This document shows, in pieces, positions 18,223 through 26,777 of a stretch of DNA of 64,000 nucleotides. Below the pieces are notes generated by a model. The model was not told the DNA's origin, made no database searches, and saw only the letters and a program-made list of their open reading frames with translations. Source of the DNA: JAZDJP01 sp043803805 (GTDB taxonomy: Bacteria > Planctomycetota > JAZDJP01). Numbering within the stretch: position 1 is the first letter of the stretch; each line of letters starts with the position of its first letter. The stretch is taken from the NCBI GenBank assembly GCA_043803805.1, contig JAZDJP010000086.1, positions 1 to 64,000 on the forward strand, read 5' to 3'. The position numbers were made by a program, and so were the translations under genes.

Positions 18223-19466
18223 CGAGCATTCTCCTTGAGGAAATATTTTCCCCCTAATGCCGCATCCAGGGCGCCCTTCAACGCCTCCAGCGTCGCTTGG
18301 ATGTCGCGCCGGCCGTGCGAGTAGCTCATGAAGTACCGCGGATTGGGGAACACGCCGCGCGAGTACATTCCGCGCGACACCCTGTCCATCAACTCCGGTC
18401 TGCCCTCGATTCCCAGTATCGGCGACACCCCCGATCCGTCCACCACCGCCGTCAGCCCCGCTTCCGAGCAGATATTCCGCCACCCGTTGCCCAGCAGCGT
18501 TCCCATCCGGTCGAGATGCCGATGCACCGGCTCCGCGGCGTGGATCTCCATGCAGGCGACGGCCGCCGCGAGAGACAACGTCTCGCCCCCATAGGTTGTC
18601 GTAATGAAAACCCTGGATTCCTCCAACTGGTTCATGATGTCCGCCCGGCCCGCAAACGCGGCCAGAGGATATCCGTTGGCCATCGCCTTGGCATAGCCCG
18701 CCAGATCGGGCGCCACGCCGAAATACTCGGCCGCCCCGCCCGGCGCCAGCCGGAAACCCGTCAGAATCTCGTCATAGATCAGCAGCACGCCCCGTTTCTT
18801 CGTGAGTTCGCGCAACCCGCGGACCCAGTCCGGCTTGGGAACCCCCTTCCACTGGTACGGCTCGGTAATCACCGCCGCCAGATCGCTCCGGTGCGTCTCG
18901 ATCAACTCCTCCGCTTTGGCCAGATCGCCGTACGGAAGATCGAGCGTCAGCGCCTTCAGGCATTTCGGCACGCCCGTATTGTCCGGCGCCTGGGTCTTGG
19001 CCGCCCACCAGTCCTGCCACCCGTGATAACCGCACGAGAGGATCTTCTCCCGTCCCGTAAATGCGCGAGCCAGCCTGACGCACGCCGAGTTGACCTCACC
19101 GCCCGTCTTCAGAAACCGCACCCGCTCGGCCCCGGGAACCATCCGGCAAAACCGGCGCGCCGCCTCCACCTCGATCGGCGAGGCCATCGAGAAAAGCACG
19201 CCCTTCCTCATCTGCGCCCGGACCGCCTTCTCCACCGCCGGATACCGGTGTCCCAGCACAATCGGCCCCAGTGAACAGCGGTAGTCAATGTACTCGTTCC
19301 CGTCCACATCCCGGATGCGGCAACCTTTGGCGGACTCGATGAACAACGGCATCTCGCCCGCGTGGGACGCGATCGGTTTCTTCGCGCGCGTCTGCGTCCC
19401 GGTTGGACAATGGGTTCGCGCTTTTTCGTACAGCGCCTGAGATCGCTTGACTGTGAACCTGCCCAT
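18219..19466 (-). CDS. Class III aminotransferase, glutamate-1-semialdehyde aminomutase-like
   Basis: This is a 415-residue PLP enzyme. ATG 19466 has AAGGAGG upstream; an in-frame ATG at 19502 overlaps the sigma-fusion stop. Motifs fit the class III/GSAM group: FLKTGGEVNSACVRLARA, SCGYHGWQDWW, LLIYDEILTGFR (the PLP-contacting Asp at 232) and GYAKAMANGYPLAA with the Schiff-base lysine at about 260. In true GSAM the product feeds haem synthesis. Its place as the first gene after a sigma-sensor fusion, among secreted hydrolases, suggests instead transamination of an amino sugar or amino alcohol. That role is inferred. Confidence 0.85.
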   Translation of the reverse strand: MGRFTVKRSQALYEKARTHCPTGTQTRAKKPIASHAGEMPLFIESAKGCRIRDVDGNEYIDYRCSLGPIVLGHRYPAVEKAVRAQMRKGVLFSMASPIEVEAARRFCRMVPGAERVRFLKTGGEVNSACVRLARAFTGREKILSCGYHGWQDWWAAKTQAPDNTGVPKCLKALTLDLPYGDLAKAEELIETHRSDLAAVITEPYQWKGVPKPDWVRGLRELTKKRGVLLIYDEILTGFRLAPGGAAEYFGVAPDLAGYAKAMANGYPLAAFAGRADIMNQLEESRVFITTTYGGETLSLAAAVACMEIHAAEPVHRHLDRMGTLLGNGWRNICSEAGLTAVVDGSGVSPILGIEGRPELMDRVSRGMYSRGVFPNPRYFMSYSHGRRDIQATLEALKGALDAALGGKYFLKENAR

Positions 19467-19498
19467 CGAAATACCTCCTTCTTCATTTTTTTCATTCT

Positions 19499-22399
19499 TC
19501 ACGGGTTAGGAATGCGCATGAACTTGACCCAGCTCCGGTCGCCGACGGCAACGTTGTCCCAGAATACCGGCGCGTAATCCGGCGGGCTCACCACCGGCGC
19601 GGCCAGTTTGTTGAGCTTCTCGGTTTCGGTGTGGAGCGTCTCGACCGCCGACCACTCGCCGGCCCAGCGGCGCAGGCGGATGTCGCAGGTGTCGGCCTTC
19701 TTCACGGCGTAGAAGCAGAAAACGGTTTCCCCGCTCCGGGTCAGGACGTAGCTCGTGATATCGCCGTCCGCGCCGGTGTCCACGGTTTCGCGCGCCCAGG
19801 CGCCGCCGGCGTTGTTCACGCAGAGCAGCTCCTTGCCGCGCCGGGCGGCGAGGAAAATCCGTCCGTCGGGGAAATACGTCTCGAACGCCCGGTTGTACGT
19901 CCAGCCGCCCACACCCTCGCCAGGAGACTTGGGCATGGCCTCAATTCTCTGAACCGGCCCCCACGTCTCGCCGTCGAAGATCGACCACGCGTCGCCCCAC
20001 TTGTCGAAGGCGGCCGTTTGCCCCTTGTAGGGAACGAGCAGTTCCCCCGGCACCGGATAACCCTGCTCGAGGAGGATTTTTTCGGGAAGCTTGTCCCCGA
20101 TCTTGGGAGTGAAGGGCTTCCGGGGTGGCTTGTCCTCCGGGTTCATGGCCGGGCACCAGACCGCCCCGTCCGTGTCGCTGTACTTGGCCAGCGGCTGGGC
20201 CTTGTCGTGGAAGGCCATCCAGAGACGGCCGGAGGAAAGCCGCAGGACGCGGGCCAGCCCCGTGCACTTGCCCAGGGTCTGGTCGGCCAGCGTCATCGGC
20301 CGGGGAATCCAGCGCCTGCCGTCGAAGGCGATCTCCTGAAAGAACATGTCCGAGCCCTCGGAGTAGGTGTCGCAATAGAGCATCCCGGTATAGTAGAGAC
20401 TGCCCGACTCGTCGGAGCAGAGCCCTCCGCTGCAGGTGTTGCGCGCGCCGGGGACGAGCAGAGCCGCATCCTTCTCGCCAGGCGCGAGACCGCCCCAGGT
20501 CGCCCCGCCATCAAAAGAAGCCGAGGCGTAGATTCCCCCTGGAAGGGGCTTGCTCTTTTTGCTCCCCCCGGCCCCGAACATGACGGCCAGACGATCATTG
20601 TCGTAGGCGACGGCGCCGCGCTCCGCGGAGATGAAGTACGTCTCCCCGAACCCCCCGAGGTGGCCGGGGCCGCAGGGAAGCGTGCCGGGCAACTCCGTCA
20701 CCGCCACCGGCCCGAGCTTCTCGACCTTGCCGGTCTTGCGAACCACGCCGGCGGCGTCCTTCAAGATCGGCGGGGGCGCGATCAGCTTCCGCGCGAAGGG
20801 CTCGCAAGGCCGGTCATCAGTGACGAGCGGATACGAGCCCTGCCCCTCGCCGCCCGACGCCACCAGACGAACGTTGTCGAGATAAATCAGACTCTTGGCC
20901 GACAAACCATCCAAACGCAACCGGTAACGAAGGATTTTTTTGAGATCGAGTTCGGCCGCGGCCGCCGCCCCGGCCATATCCATGTCCACCGTGACGGTCT
21001 TGCCCTTTGGAATGGCGAAAACGCGGAGCTGGGTCCGCCTGAAACCGGCGTCCTCGATGCGCACTCCGACGACGCCCTCGGCGTCGGGAATGGTCATCTC
21101 GAAGCGCAGGCGTTCGTACCCCGACCAGTCGGGGTTGTAGGCCGGTTCGGGGTATCCCGCCTTGCCCCGCTCCGCCCCCATGTCCTCTCTGACCGTGGAA
21201 CGATGTCTCCAGATTTCCCCGGCGCGCTGCACCAGCCAGTCGCGCTCGGTCTGAACCGGGGTCTTGGGTTTCTCGTCTTTCAGCCACGGAAGATACTTGT
21301 CCCAGTTCCCGGCGGTCATTTCGCACTGCGCGGGATTGCGCTCCAGCGCATAACGGCCCTGGCTGGCGTGCGCGCGGCGCAACACCAATTCCTGGGTATC
21401 CCGGGAACCGCGGCCCATGAAAACGGCAAAGTCGCCGTCGTGACCGGCCGGGAGGGGCACCCCCTTGCCATGACTGTAGTACTCGTAATTTTCAATGACC
21501 TGGCCGAGTTTGTAACCCGCGCCGGAGAACCTCTGCATCTCCTCGCGCTCGAATCCGCAAAGGACGCACCCGCCGGCCGCCGGCAACGGCGCACCCGCCG
21601 CATCGTTTTTGTCGAGCGATTTTTGCAAAAGGACGGCTCCCCCGCCGCCCAGGAGAACCGCACCGGCAACCACCGCCGCCGCAACTTTGAGTTTTGCGAT
21701 AAACAACGCTTTCATAATTCCGTTGGACAACAGGGTGGCCTGGGTGGAGATCTCCCTTCCCGCCGCCAGGTTCCCTAGGGAGAGGACAAACGGCTCCGGC
21801 AGGGCGGCCGAGGCCGATTCCGCGGACAAGAACCCGGCAAGAGCGGCGACACTCACGCCGACGCCCCGGCGGACGAGACGTTCCCGAAGCAATCCCCGAC
21901 CCCTGTCAAGCCACGTGGAAATGGTTCCTTCACTTTTGCCGAGGATGCGGGAAACCTCCTCTTTTGTCCTTCCTTCGAGATGATGCAGAATCAACGCCAC
22001 TCGGTATTTTTCGGGCAGATGGTCGAGTTCGTCGTCCAAAACCGGTTTGACGCGCTCCCCATCTTCCGGCATCAGGGTATTGTCTTTCATCCTCCCGGCC
22101 TCCTGTTCGTGCTGTTTGCGGATTTTTTCCGCTTCGAGAATCTGCAGGGACGCGTACCGGGCCGTGTGATGAAGCCACCCGGCGACCGATTCCCGATTCG
22201 TGAGACCCCCGGCTTTTCGGGCCAGCGTGAGAAAAACCGCCTGCGTCGCATCCTCCACGTCCTCCCGACGGTTCAACAACCGGGAGCAGACGCGCATGAC
22301 CGTCGCGCCGTGGCGGCGCACCACGATCTCAAACCCTTCGCTTTGGCCGGTTCCCACGAAGTTTTTCAGCAATACCCCGTCGCTCACCGTGGAATCCAT
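19499..22399 (-). CDS. ECF sigma factor fused to a TM anchor and a sialidase-like sensor domain
   Basis: The start at 22399 follows GGCGGTGGGGCG; an ATG at 22423 is also in frame. The 966-residue protein begins with region 2 (about 20-90, REDVEDATQAVFLTLARKAG) and region 4 (about 125-175, LPEKYRVALILHHLEGRTKEEVSRILGKSEGTISTW) of an ECF sigma factor. A hydrophobic stretch follows at about 180-200, then a clear TM segment at about 240-260 (KVAAAVVAGAVLLGGGGAVLL). The remaining 700 residues are a beta-sandwich plus propeller that closely parallels the secreted protein at 6115-8244. The sigma domains should be cytoplasmic and the sensor outside. The next nine genes run in the same direction with minimal gaps. 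Confidence 0.88.
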   Translation of the reverse strand: MDSTVSDGVLLKNFVGTGQSEGFEIVVRRHGATVMRVCSRLLNRREDVEDATQAVFLTLARKAGGLTNRESVAGWLHHTARYASLQILEAEKIRKQHEQEAGRMKDNTLMPEDGERVKPVLDDELDHLPEKYRVALILHHLEGRTKEEVSRILGKSEGTISTWLDRGRGLLRERLVRRGVGVSVAALAGFLSAESASAALPEPFVLSLGNLAAGREISTQATLLSNGIMKALFIAKLKVAAAVVAGAVLLGGGGAVLLQKSLDKNDAAGAPLPAAGGCVLCGFEREEMQRFSGAGYKLGQVIENYEYYSHGKGVPLPAGHDGDFAVFMGRGSRDTQELVLRRAHASQGRYALERNPAQCEMTAGNWDKYLPWLKDEKPKTPVQTERDWLVQRAGEIWRHRSTVREDMGAERGKAGYPEPAYNPDWSGYERLRFEMTIPDAEGVVGVRIEDAGFRRTQLRVFAIPKGKTVTVDMDMAGAAAAAELDLKKILRYRLRLDGLSAKSLIYLDNVRLVASGGEGQGSYPLVTDDRPCEPFARKLIAPPPILKDAAGVVRKTGKVEKLGPVAVTELPGTLPCGPGHLGGFGETYFISAERGAVAYDNDRLAVMFGAGGSKKSKPLPGGIYASASFDGGATWGGLAPGEKDAALLVPGARNTCSGGLCSDESGSLYYTGMLYCDTYSEGSDMFFQEIAFDGRRWIPRPMTLADQTLGKCTGLARVLRLSSGRLWMAFHDKAQPLAKYSDTDGAVWCPAMNPEDKPPRKPFTPKIGDKLPEKILLEQGYPVPGELLVPYKGQTAAFDKWGDAWSIFDGETWGPVQRIEAMPKSPGEGVGGWTYNRAFETYFPDGRIFLAARRGKELLCVNNAGGAWARETVDTGADGDITSYVLTRSGETVFCFYAVKKADTCDIRLRRWAGEWSAVETLHTETEKLNKLAAPVVSPPDYAPVFWDNVAVGDRSWVKFMRIPNP

Positions 22400-22563
22400 C
22401 GCCCCACCGCCTTTATCACACATTTAATCTCTCACTTTAACAATATATCCGGAATGACGGACGTTTTGGTTCAAAAAAATTGGTTTTTTTGTGTTGGGAG
22501 GTCTGGAATCATGTCTTCGCTGTTCGCCCGGCGCCGATTGCCTGTTCGAACCCCGGCGGGTTG

Positions 22564-22572
22564 TGATATAAT
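22564..22572 (+). promoter_or_regulatory. Extended -10 promoter for tRNA-Ala
   Basis: TGATATAAT, a consensus -10 with TGn extension, lies 80 bases upstream of the tRNA. TTCGAA 16 bases before it is the best -35 candidate and is weak. The same TGATATAAT string precedes hicBA. Confidence 0.4.
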
Positions 22573-22651
22573 GCCCGGCGGGTTCGGGAACGGTGATTCG
22601 TGGTACGTTGTTTCTGCAAGCGACGAGATACGAGTGACGAGCGACGAATAA

Positions 22652-22724
22652 GGGGCTGTAGCTCAGTTGGGAGAGCGCCTGGTTTGCAACCAGGAGGTCA
22701 GGGGTTCGAATCCCCTCAGCTCCA
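22652..22724 (+). tRNA. tRNA-Ala (anticodon TGC)
   Basis: This 73-base tRNA folds as a normal cloverleaf. The acceptor stem GGGGCTG pairs with CAGCTCC and contains the G3-U70 pair that identifies alanine tRNAs. The anticodon stem CCTGG/CCAGG encloses TTTGCAA, anticodon TGC, and the T arm is GGGGTTCGAATCCCC. The discriminator base is A, and CCA is not encoded. Confidence 0.97.
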
Positions 22725-22764
22725 GTTGACCGGTCCGGCGGGAACGGATCCCCACCGTTGGCGG

Positions 22765-22935
22765 TCAGGATTTTTTCCGGCGCAGTAGCACCACGATGTC
22801 AATCGCCGTCGCGACGAGGAAGACGGGGCCGAAGAGGTAAAACCAGCGGCTCCCGCCGGCGATCGCCAGGTAGAGGCATCCGGCGCCGAGCGCGAGGGTG
22901 ACCGCGAATGTGAGCCATGTTGTCTGGGTGTTCAT
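22765..22935 (-). CDS. Small membrane protein (56 aa), two TM segments
   Basis: This short gene starts at ATG 22935, overlapping the gph stop by four bases, so it is translationally coupled to gph. The 56 residues hold two hydrophobic segments (LTFAVTLALGAGCLYLAIAG and FYLFGPVFLVATAIDIVVLL) and a basic tail RRKKS, so the C-terminus should be cytoplasmic. I do not recognise a family. The coupling and sensible membrane topology support a real gene. Confidence 0.6.
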   Translation of the reverse strand: MNTQTTWLTFAVTLALGAGCLYLAIAGGSRWFYLFGPVFLVATAIDIVVLLRRKKS

Positions 22936-23582
22936 GCGAGGTATTTTAGCACATCCCGGGGGTGCTTCGCAAGCGCCCGCGCCCCGGCGGCGCCGAGTTC
23001 CTCCGGCCGGAATCCCCAGAGCGCCCCGACGGGAAACATCCCGGCGGCGATGGCGGTGGCCATGTCGGTCGCGGTGTCGCCGAGGTAGAGGATGTCGGAC
23101 GGGGGAAATCCCATCCGCCGGGCGGCCGCGAGGGCCCCGGCCGGGTCGGGTTTTTTCGGGAGGGATCCGTCCTGGCCGAGGAGGACGGCGAACCGGAAGT
23201 CCCCGAGGTAACCGGCGACGCACTTCTCGACGAAGGCCCGCGGCTTGTTGGAGACGACCGCGGCGGGGATGCCGCGCGCCGCGAGCGTCGCCAGGAGTTC
23301 GGGGATGCCGTCGTAGACGCGGGTCTTCCGGTTCCAGACGCGTTCGTATTCGGCGAGATATCCCGCCAGACACGCGGCAATGGTCGCGTCGTCGCGGCGG
23401 CCCGGCGGGAGGGCCCGTTCGAGAAGCGTCCGCGCCCCGTCGCCCACAAATTGCCGGTAGGCCGGGAGGGGATGCCCGGGGAATCCCCGTGCGGCCAGCG
23501 CCGCGTTCGTCGCGTCGGCGATGTCCTCCGCCGTGTCGAGAAGGGTTCCATCCAGGTCAAAGAGAACGGCGCGGCGGATCAT
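22932..23582 (-). CDS. gph: HAD-family phosphoglycolate phosphatase-like
   Basis: This 216-residue haloacid-dehalogenase phosphatase opens with VLFDLDGTLLDTAED, which holds the nucleophilic Asp and the acid/base Asp. VVSNKPRAFVEK supplies motif II (Ser/Thr), LPKKPDPAGA the lysine of motif III, and ILYLGDTATDMATA the metal-binding acidic motif IV. The helical cap of the Gph subgroup lies between motifs I and II. It likely clears 2-phosphoglycolate. There is no ribosome binding site; the promoter seen at 23590-23617 would give a transcript starting at or next to the ATG. Confidence 0.87.
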   Translation of the reverse strand: MIRRAVLFDLDGTLLDTAEDIADATNAALAARGFPGHPLPAYRQFVGDGARTLLERALPPGRRDDATIAACLAGYLAEYERVWNRKTRVYDGIPELLATLAARGIPAAVVSNKPRAFVEKCVAGYLGDFRFAVLLGQDGSLPKKPDPAGALAAARRMGFPPSDILYLGDTATDMATAIAAGMFPVGALWGFRPEELGAAGARALAKHPRDVLKYLA

Positions 23583-23589
23583 GGGACGG

Positions 23590-23617
23590 ATTGTATCATG
23601 ATTTGGGGAACATCCAA
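23590..23617 (-). promoter_or_regulatory. Promoter of gph, apparently leaderless
   Basis: On the minus strand TTGGAT (23617-23612) and TACAAT (23595-23590) are 16 bases apart. The expected start of transcription is within a base or two of the gph ATG at 23582. No Shine-Dalgarno sequence is present. The promoter lies between the attC site and gph. Confidence 0.5.
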
Positions 23618-23720
23618 CGACGTCAGAGAACCCCGGATGGATCTCTTTTCCACAAGGCTAAAAAACGGTCACGGCAAGACCCCGATCCCTCGACCCCAAT
23701 CCCTCCGGATCTTCTTTCAA

Positions 23721-23825
23721 GTCTAACGAAAAGCTGACCGATGACGAGGAGCGCGCCAAGGATGCCCAAACTGGAACATGCGGCTGACCGCGCTCCTCGT
23801 CATTCGGTCCAGCGTCTGGTTCGGC
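23721..23825 (-). other. Integron attC recombination site
   Basis: On the minus strand this 105-base site runs from GCCGAAC (R'') to GTTAGAC (R', a full match to GTTRRRY). Between them lies a long imperfect hairpin: GCTGGACCGAATGACGAGG pairs with CCTCGTCATCGGTCAGC and leaves two unpaired bases, a G and an A, both on one arm. Extrahelical bases on one arm are a hallmark of attC sites. Spacers of five bases (CAGAC and TTTTC) separate the outer and inner boxes. The R'' box departs from RYYYAAC at one position. Confidence 0.75.
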
Positions 23826-24349
23826 GATTCCATACTCAGTTCCAGTCGGTAAACATCTTAACGAGCAGGATGCCACCCTCAAGCCTCCAGAGTTCGACGT
23901 GAAGCCAATCGCCAGTGGGCGACGAGCAGCTCAACATCTCGACCGGAATGGCCTCTCCCTGCCATGTCCGCTGAAATCCTCCGTACCTGTCGTTGCCTGG
24001 AACGAAGGTCGGTGAATTCGTCGACCAAACATTGTAGCCGTTCTCGGTCGGATCGCCAGACGTGCGAACAGGTGCAGCGCGTGACTTTACGCGAAGCTGG
24101 CCAACGAACGCAGTCAAGTCGTTCGTGCTCATCTCAAACAGCGTCGCAGCCCCACGATCAAGGAAGCCCCGCGAAGCATCTCCTCTGCACTGAATGCTGT
24201 GGGCTGACACTGGCAGTGTGATGCCGTGCTCGCGCTCCGCCCTCGTGCGAGGATCGCCACCACCAGATGTAACCCACCACGCAAGCACCGCCACGACGAG
24301 AACCGCAACTGCAATGAGGATAACCTTGCGCATGGTTCACTACGCCGAA
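23727..24349 (-). mobile_element. Integron gene cassette, single, no integrase nearby
   Basis: The cassette runs on the minus strand from TTCGGC, after the G at 24350, to the G of the GTTAGAC core site at 23727, about 620 bases. The upstream core site GTTCGGC (24350-24344) is the exact complement of the R'' box GCCGAAC in the downstream attC. That is what a cassette's own split attC must show. It encloses one gene in the standard orientation, starting about 10 bases inside the boundary. No intI gene is present within the window. This is a solo or CALIN-like cassette. Confidence 0.7.
23836..24333 (-). CDS. Cassette-encoded membrane-anchored hypothetical protein
   Basis: This 165-residue protein has an N-terminal signal anchor (VILIAVAVLVVAVLAWWVTSGGG) and a soluble domain I do not recognise. 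It contains SAHSIQCRGDAS, EMSTNDLTAFVGQLRV and a C-terminal LHVELWRLEGGILLVKMFTDWN. It fills the integron-type cassette at 23727-24349. GC content is lower than in the neighbouring genes, in line with acquisition. The start follows the cassette boundary closely, as is normal for cassette genes, and no strong ribosome site is visible. The function is unknown. Confidence 0.75.
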   Translation of the reverse strand: MRKVILIAVAVLVVAVLAWWVTSGGGDPRTRAEREHGITLPVSAHSIQCRGDASRGFLDRGAATLFEMSTNDLTAFVGQLRVKSRAAPVRTSGDPTENGYNVWSTNSPTFVPGNDRYGGFQRTWQGEAIPVEMLSCSSPTGDWLHVELWRLEGGILLVKMFTDWN

Positions 24350-24350
24350 C

Positions 24351-24679
24351 AATTATTAGATGTCGCATCGTTGAATCATAATCAACGACGCCGATGGAGA
24401 TTACCACCCGTCAAAGACACTGTCAATCATCATCCCCAATCGGCTCATTTTGTTTCCAGCAAATACATAACAGATTGTCTTCTAATTTTCTGGCGTTGTA
24501 AAAACCATGAATTATGACGTTATGCGTTGAGGATACATAACTGGGGAAAATGATTATGAATGCGGCGTTGCTCCCGGAATTTCAGGATTTCCTTATTTCT
24601 CTTTCTGACTCGGCGACTCCCAGACTCCGAGACTCCCAGACTCCCAGACTTCTTTTTGCTTGATTCGCCATTCGACATT
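24351..24679 (+). other. AT-rich intergenic region without a gene
   Basis: These 329 bases lie upstream of the cassette and are clearly lower in GC than the surroundings. A TCGTTGA/TCAACGA hairpin is visible near 24367-24390. No coding region or convincing second attC was found. The last part is taken up by a tandem repeat. Confidence 0.6.
24607..24650 (+). repeat. Tandem repeat, unit about 8 bp (GACTCCCA)
   Basis: About five units of GACTCCCA/GACTCCGA lie in the gap after the fusion dehydrogenase gene. The same family occurs at 27707-27768 and, on the other strand, at 54045-54082. Confidence 0.8.
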
Positions 24680-26701
24680 TCAGGCGTTTTTCATCGCCTC
24701 GCTCCCCGTTCCCAAGTCCAGCCACGTCACCTCCGCCGCCGTGAGAGGGACGTCGAGCGCGGCGAAGGAACTGGCCGTCTCGGCGATGGTGCGCGGCCCG
24801 ATGAGCGGAAACGTCGGGAACGGCTGGGCCAGGACGTAGGCCAGCGCGATCACGATGGTCTCCACGTGTTTATTCCGCGCCAGTTCCTCCGCCCGGGCGA
24901 GGCGCGCGAAGTTGTCCCTGGCGTACCAGCACGTGACGAGTTCCTTGTCGGAGAGATCGTCCGGGCGGGCCTTCCCGGGCAGGAAGAATCCCCGCGCCTG
25001 GCTCGACCACGGGAAGAGCGGCGTCTTCGTCCGCGCCAGCCACGCCCGCGAGCCGGGATCGGAGGCGGCGAGGCATCCCGCCCACGGCGGCGCCACCATC
25101 CGCGCCAGGCTGAACTGGTTGCTCACCGCGGCCATCCCCGTGAGTCCCTTTTTCGCGGCGAAGGCGTTGAAGGCGTCCACCCGCGCGAGGGGCCAGTTGG
25201 AGCCGCCGAAGGCGCGGATGCGCCCCGCGCGGACGTGTTCGTTCAGGACGTCGCAGAATTCCCCGACGGGGACGTCCGGGTTGTCGCGGTGGAGCATGTA
25301 GAGATCGATATACCCGGTCTGGAGGCGCTCCAGGCTTTGCAGGAGTTGTTTCGTGAGGTTGGCCGGATCGCAGAACGGGGTGTGGGCGCCCTTGCCGAGG
25401 ATGACCATCTTTTCCCGGATGCCGCGGTTCCTGATCCACCACCCGAGCATCGTTTCGCTCGTGCCGCTTCCGTACACCCACGCCGTGTCGTAGCACGTTC
25501 CGCCGCGCTCGAAGAAATCGTCGAACATGGCCGACGCGTGGGCGATGGTTTTTTGATTGTCCGCCCCCATGACGAGGCGCGAGACGGGTTTGGCGATCCC
25601 CGGGATGTTTCCGTACGGCATCCGGGTCCCCGGCCGCGCGGAAAGCGGCCGGCCCGTCACGGTGCGCGTGGCATTCGCCGGCTTCTCGGCGTCGTAGACG
25701 AGGCCGATCGCCTCCCGCCAGAGATCGAGCGCCTTCATGTTCCCCAGGGAATCGTCCGGGGTCATGGCGGGGGGCGTCGCCGCATTCCGGGAGAGGCCCT
25801 CCGCGAAGGCGTCGGCCTCGATCGCGTAGAGGGGCGTCGGGGTTTCGATGACGATCTCCTCGGTCACGCCCTTGCGCGTGAGACGGATTTTCACGGCGCC
25901 GCCGTCGCGGGCCGGGATCCACGGCTGGGGAATTTCGATCCGCCCCTCCGTCCCGAAGATGCGCACGGTGTTTTCGAGCTCCACCGTCACCGCGGTCTCG
26001 ACCGTCGCCACGATGCCGCCGGGGAACGCGAGGACCGCCGCGGCGCGTTCGTCCACCCCGGTGGCGCCGATCACCCCGGACCCTTTCACGGAAATGGGTT
26101 CCGCGAAGTCCCTCCCGATCGCCGCCCCGGCCACGAGGCGCGCCATCGAAACGGGATAGCATCCCACGTCGAGAATGCCCCCGCCGGCGAGGGCGTTGGC
26201 GAACAACCGGGCCGCGGGGTTGAACGCGGCCCGGAATCCGAACGAGGCGTGGAGGAAGAGCACTTCGCCGACCGCCTTTTCCCGGAGGAGCGCCACCAGC
26301 CGCGCCGTCTGCGGGTGGCAGCGGTACATGAACGCCTCCATGAGCATCACACCATACCGCCCGGCGGCTTCGACGATCTGCATGGCCTCGGCGTGGCTCA
26401 CGGCGAGGGGTTTTTCGCACAGTACATGTTTGCCCGCCTCGGCGGCCTTAACCGCCCATTCGGCGTGCCGGGAGTGGGGGGTGGCGATGTAGACGGCCTG
26501 GATCTCCGGGTCCGCGAGAAGCGCCTCGTAGGACCCGTGGGCTTTCGGAACGGAGAACTCGGCGGCGAATTTCCGCGCCTTCTCGTCCGAACGGCTTCCC
26601 ACCGCGACGAGCCGGCCGGTTTTCGAGGCGGTCACGCCCTTGGCGAACACCCCGGCGATGCGCCCCGTGCCCAGGATTCCCCAGCCCAGTTTTCCGCTCA
26701 T
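24680..26701 (-). CDS. Gfo/Idh/MocA oxidoreductase fused to an aldo/keto reductase
   Basis: The start at 26701 follows GGAGGGATCTC; the 673-residue product has two full enzymes in one chain. Residues about 4-330 form a Gfo/Idh/MocA dehydrogenase: GWGILGTGRIAGVFAKG nucleotide site, then AGKHVLCEKPLAV with the catalytic-type EKP. Residues about 360-670 form an aldo/keto reductase: YDTAWVYGSG with the active-site Asp and Tyr, VILGKGAHT with the Lys, and YIDLYMLHRD with the His. Both act on sugars or sugar alcohols with NAD(P)H, so the fusion may couple an oxidation and a reduction. Alone between a cassette and an AraC remnant; the substrate is unknown. Confidence 0.85.
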   Translation of the reverse strand: MSGKLGWGILGTGRIAGVFAKGVTASKTGRLVAVGSRSDEKARKFAAEFSVPKAHGSYEALLADPEIQAVYIATPHSRHAEWAVKAAEAGKHVLCEKPLAVSHAEAMQIVEAAGRYGVMLMEAFMYRCHPQTARLVALLREKAVGEVLFLHASFGFRAAFNPAARLFANALAGGGILDVGCYPVSMARLVAGAAIGRDFAEPISVKGSGVIGATGVDERAAAVLAFPGGIVATVETAVTVELENTVRIFGTEGRIEIPQPWIPARDGGAVKIRLTRKGVTEEIVIETPTPLYAIEADAFAEGLSRNAATPPAMTPDDSLGNMKALDLWREAIGLVYDAEKPANATRTVTGRPLSARPGTRMPYGNIPGIAKPVSRLVMGADNQKTIAHASAMFDDFFERGGTCYDTAWVYGSGTSETMLGWWIRNRGIREKMVILGKGAHTPFCDPANLTKQLLQSLERLQTGYIDLYMLHRDNPDVPVGEFCDVLNEHVRAGRIRAFGGSNWPLARVDAFNAFAAKKGLTGMAAVSNQFSLARMVAPPWAGCLAASDPGSRAWLARTKTPLFPWSSQARGFFLPGKARPDDLSDKELVTCWYARDNFARLARAEELARNKHVETIVIALAYVLAQPFPTFPLIGPRTIAETASSFAALDVPLTAAEVTWLDLGTGSEAMKNA

Positions 26702-26777
26702 GAGATCCCTCCGGATTTCAAATATGGCCGAGTGCTTTCCAGGAGAATATCCCATTATCCCAAGGGAATCAATACCG

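Noticed and set aside
15620..18483. N-terminal extensions of the minus-strand frames at 15748 and 18483
   Set aside because: Upstream parts run antisense or in alternate frame through neighbouring genes; signal peptides and overlaps place the starts at 15619 and 18222.
18219..19466. True hemL of tetrapyrrole synthesis
   Set aside because: Motifs allow it, but the operon of exported hydrolases and the sigma sensor argue for another substrate, so no gene symbol is given.
24344..24530. Possible second attC upstream of the cassette (GCATAAC on the minus strand near 24520)
   Set aside because: The candidate would be about 185 bases long and the inner boxes do not pair, so only the boundary core site is accepted.
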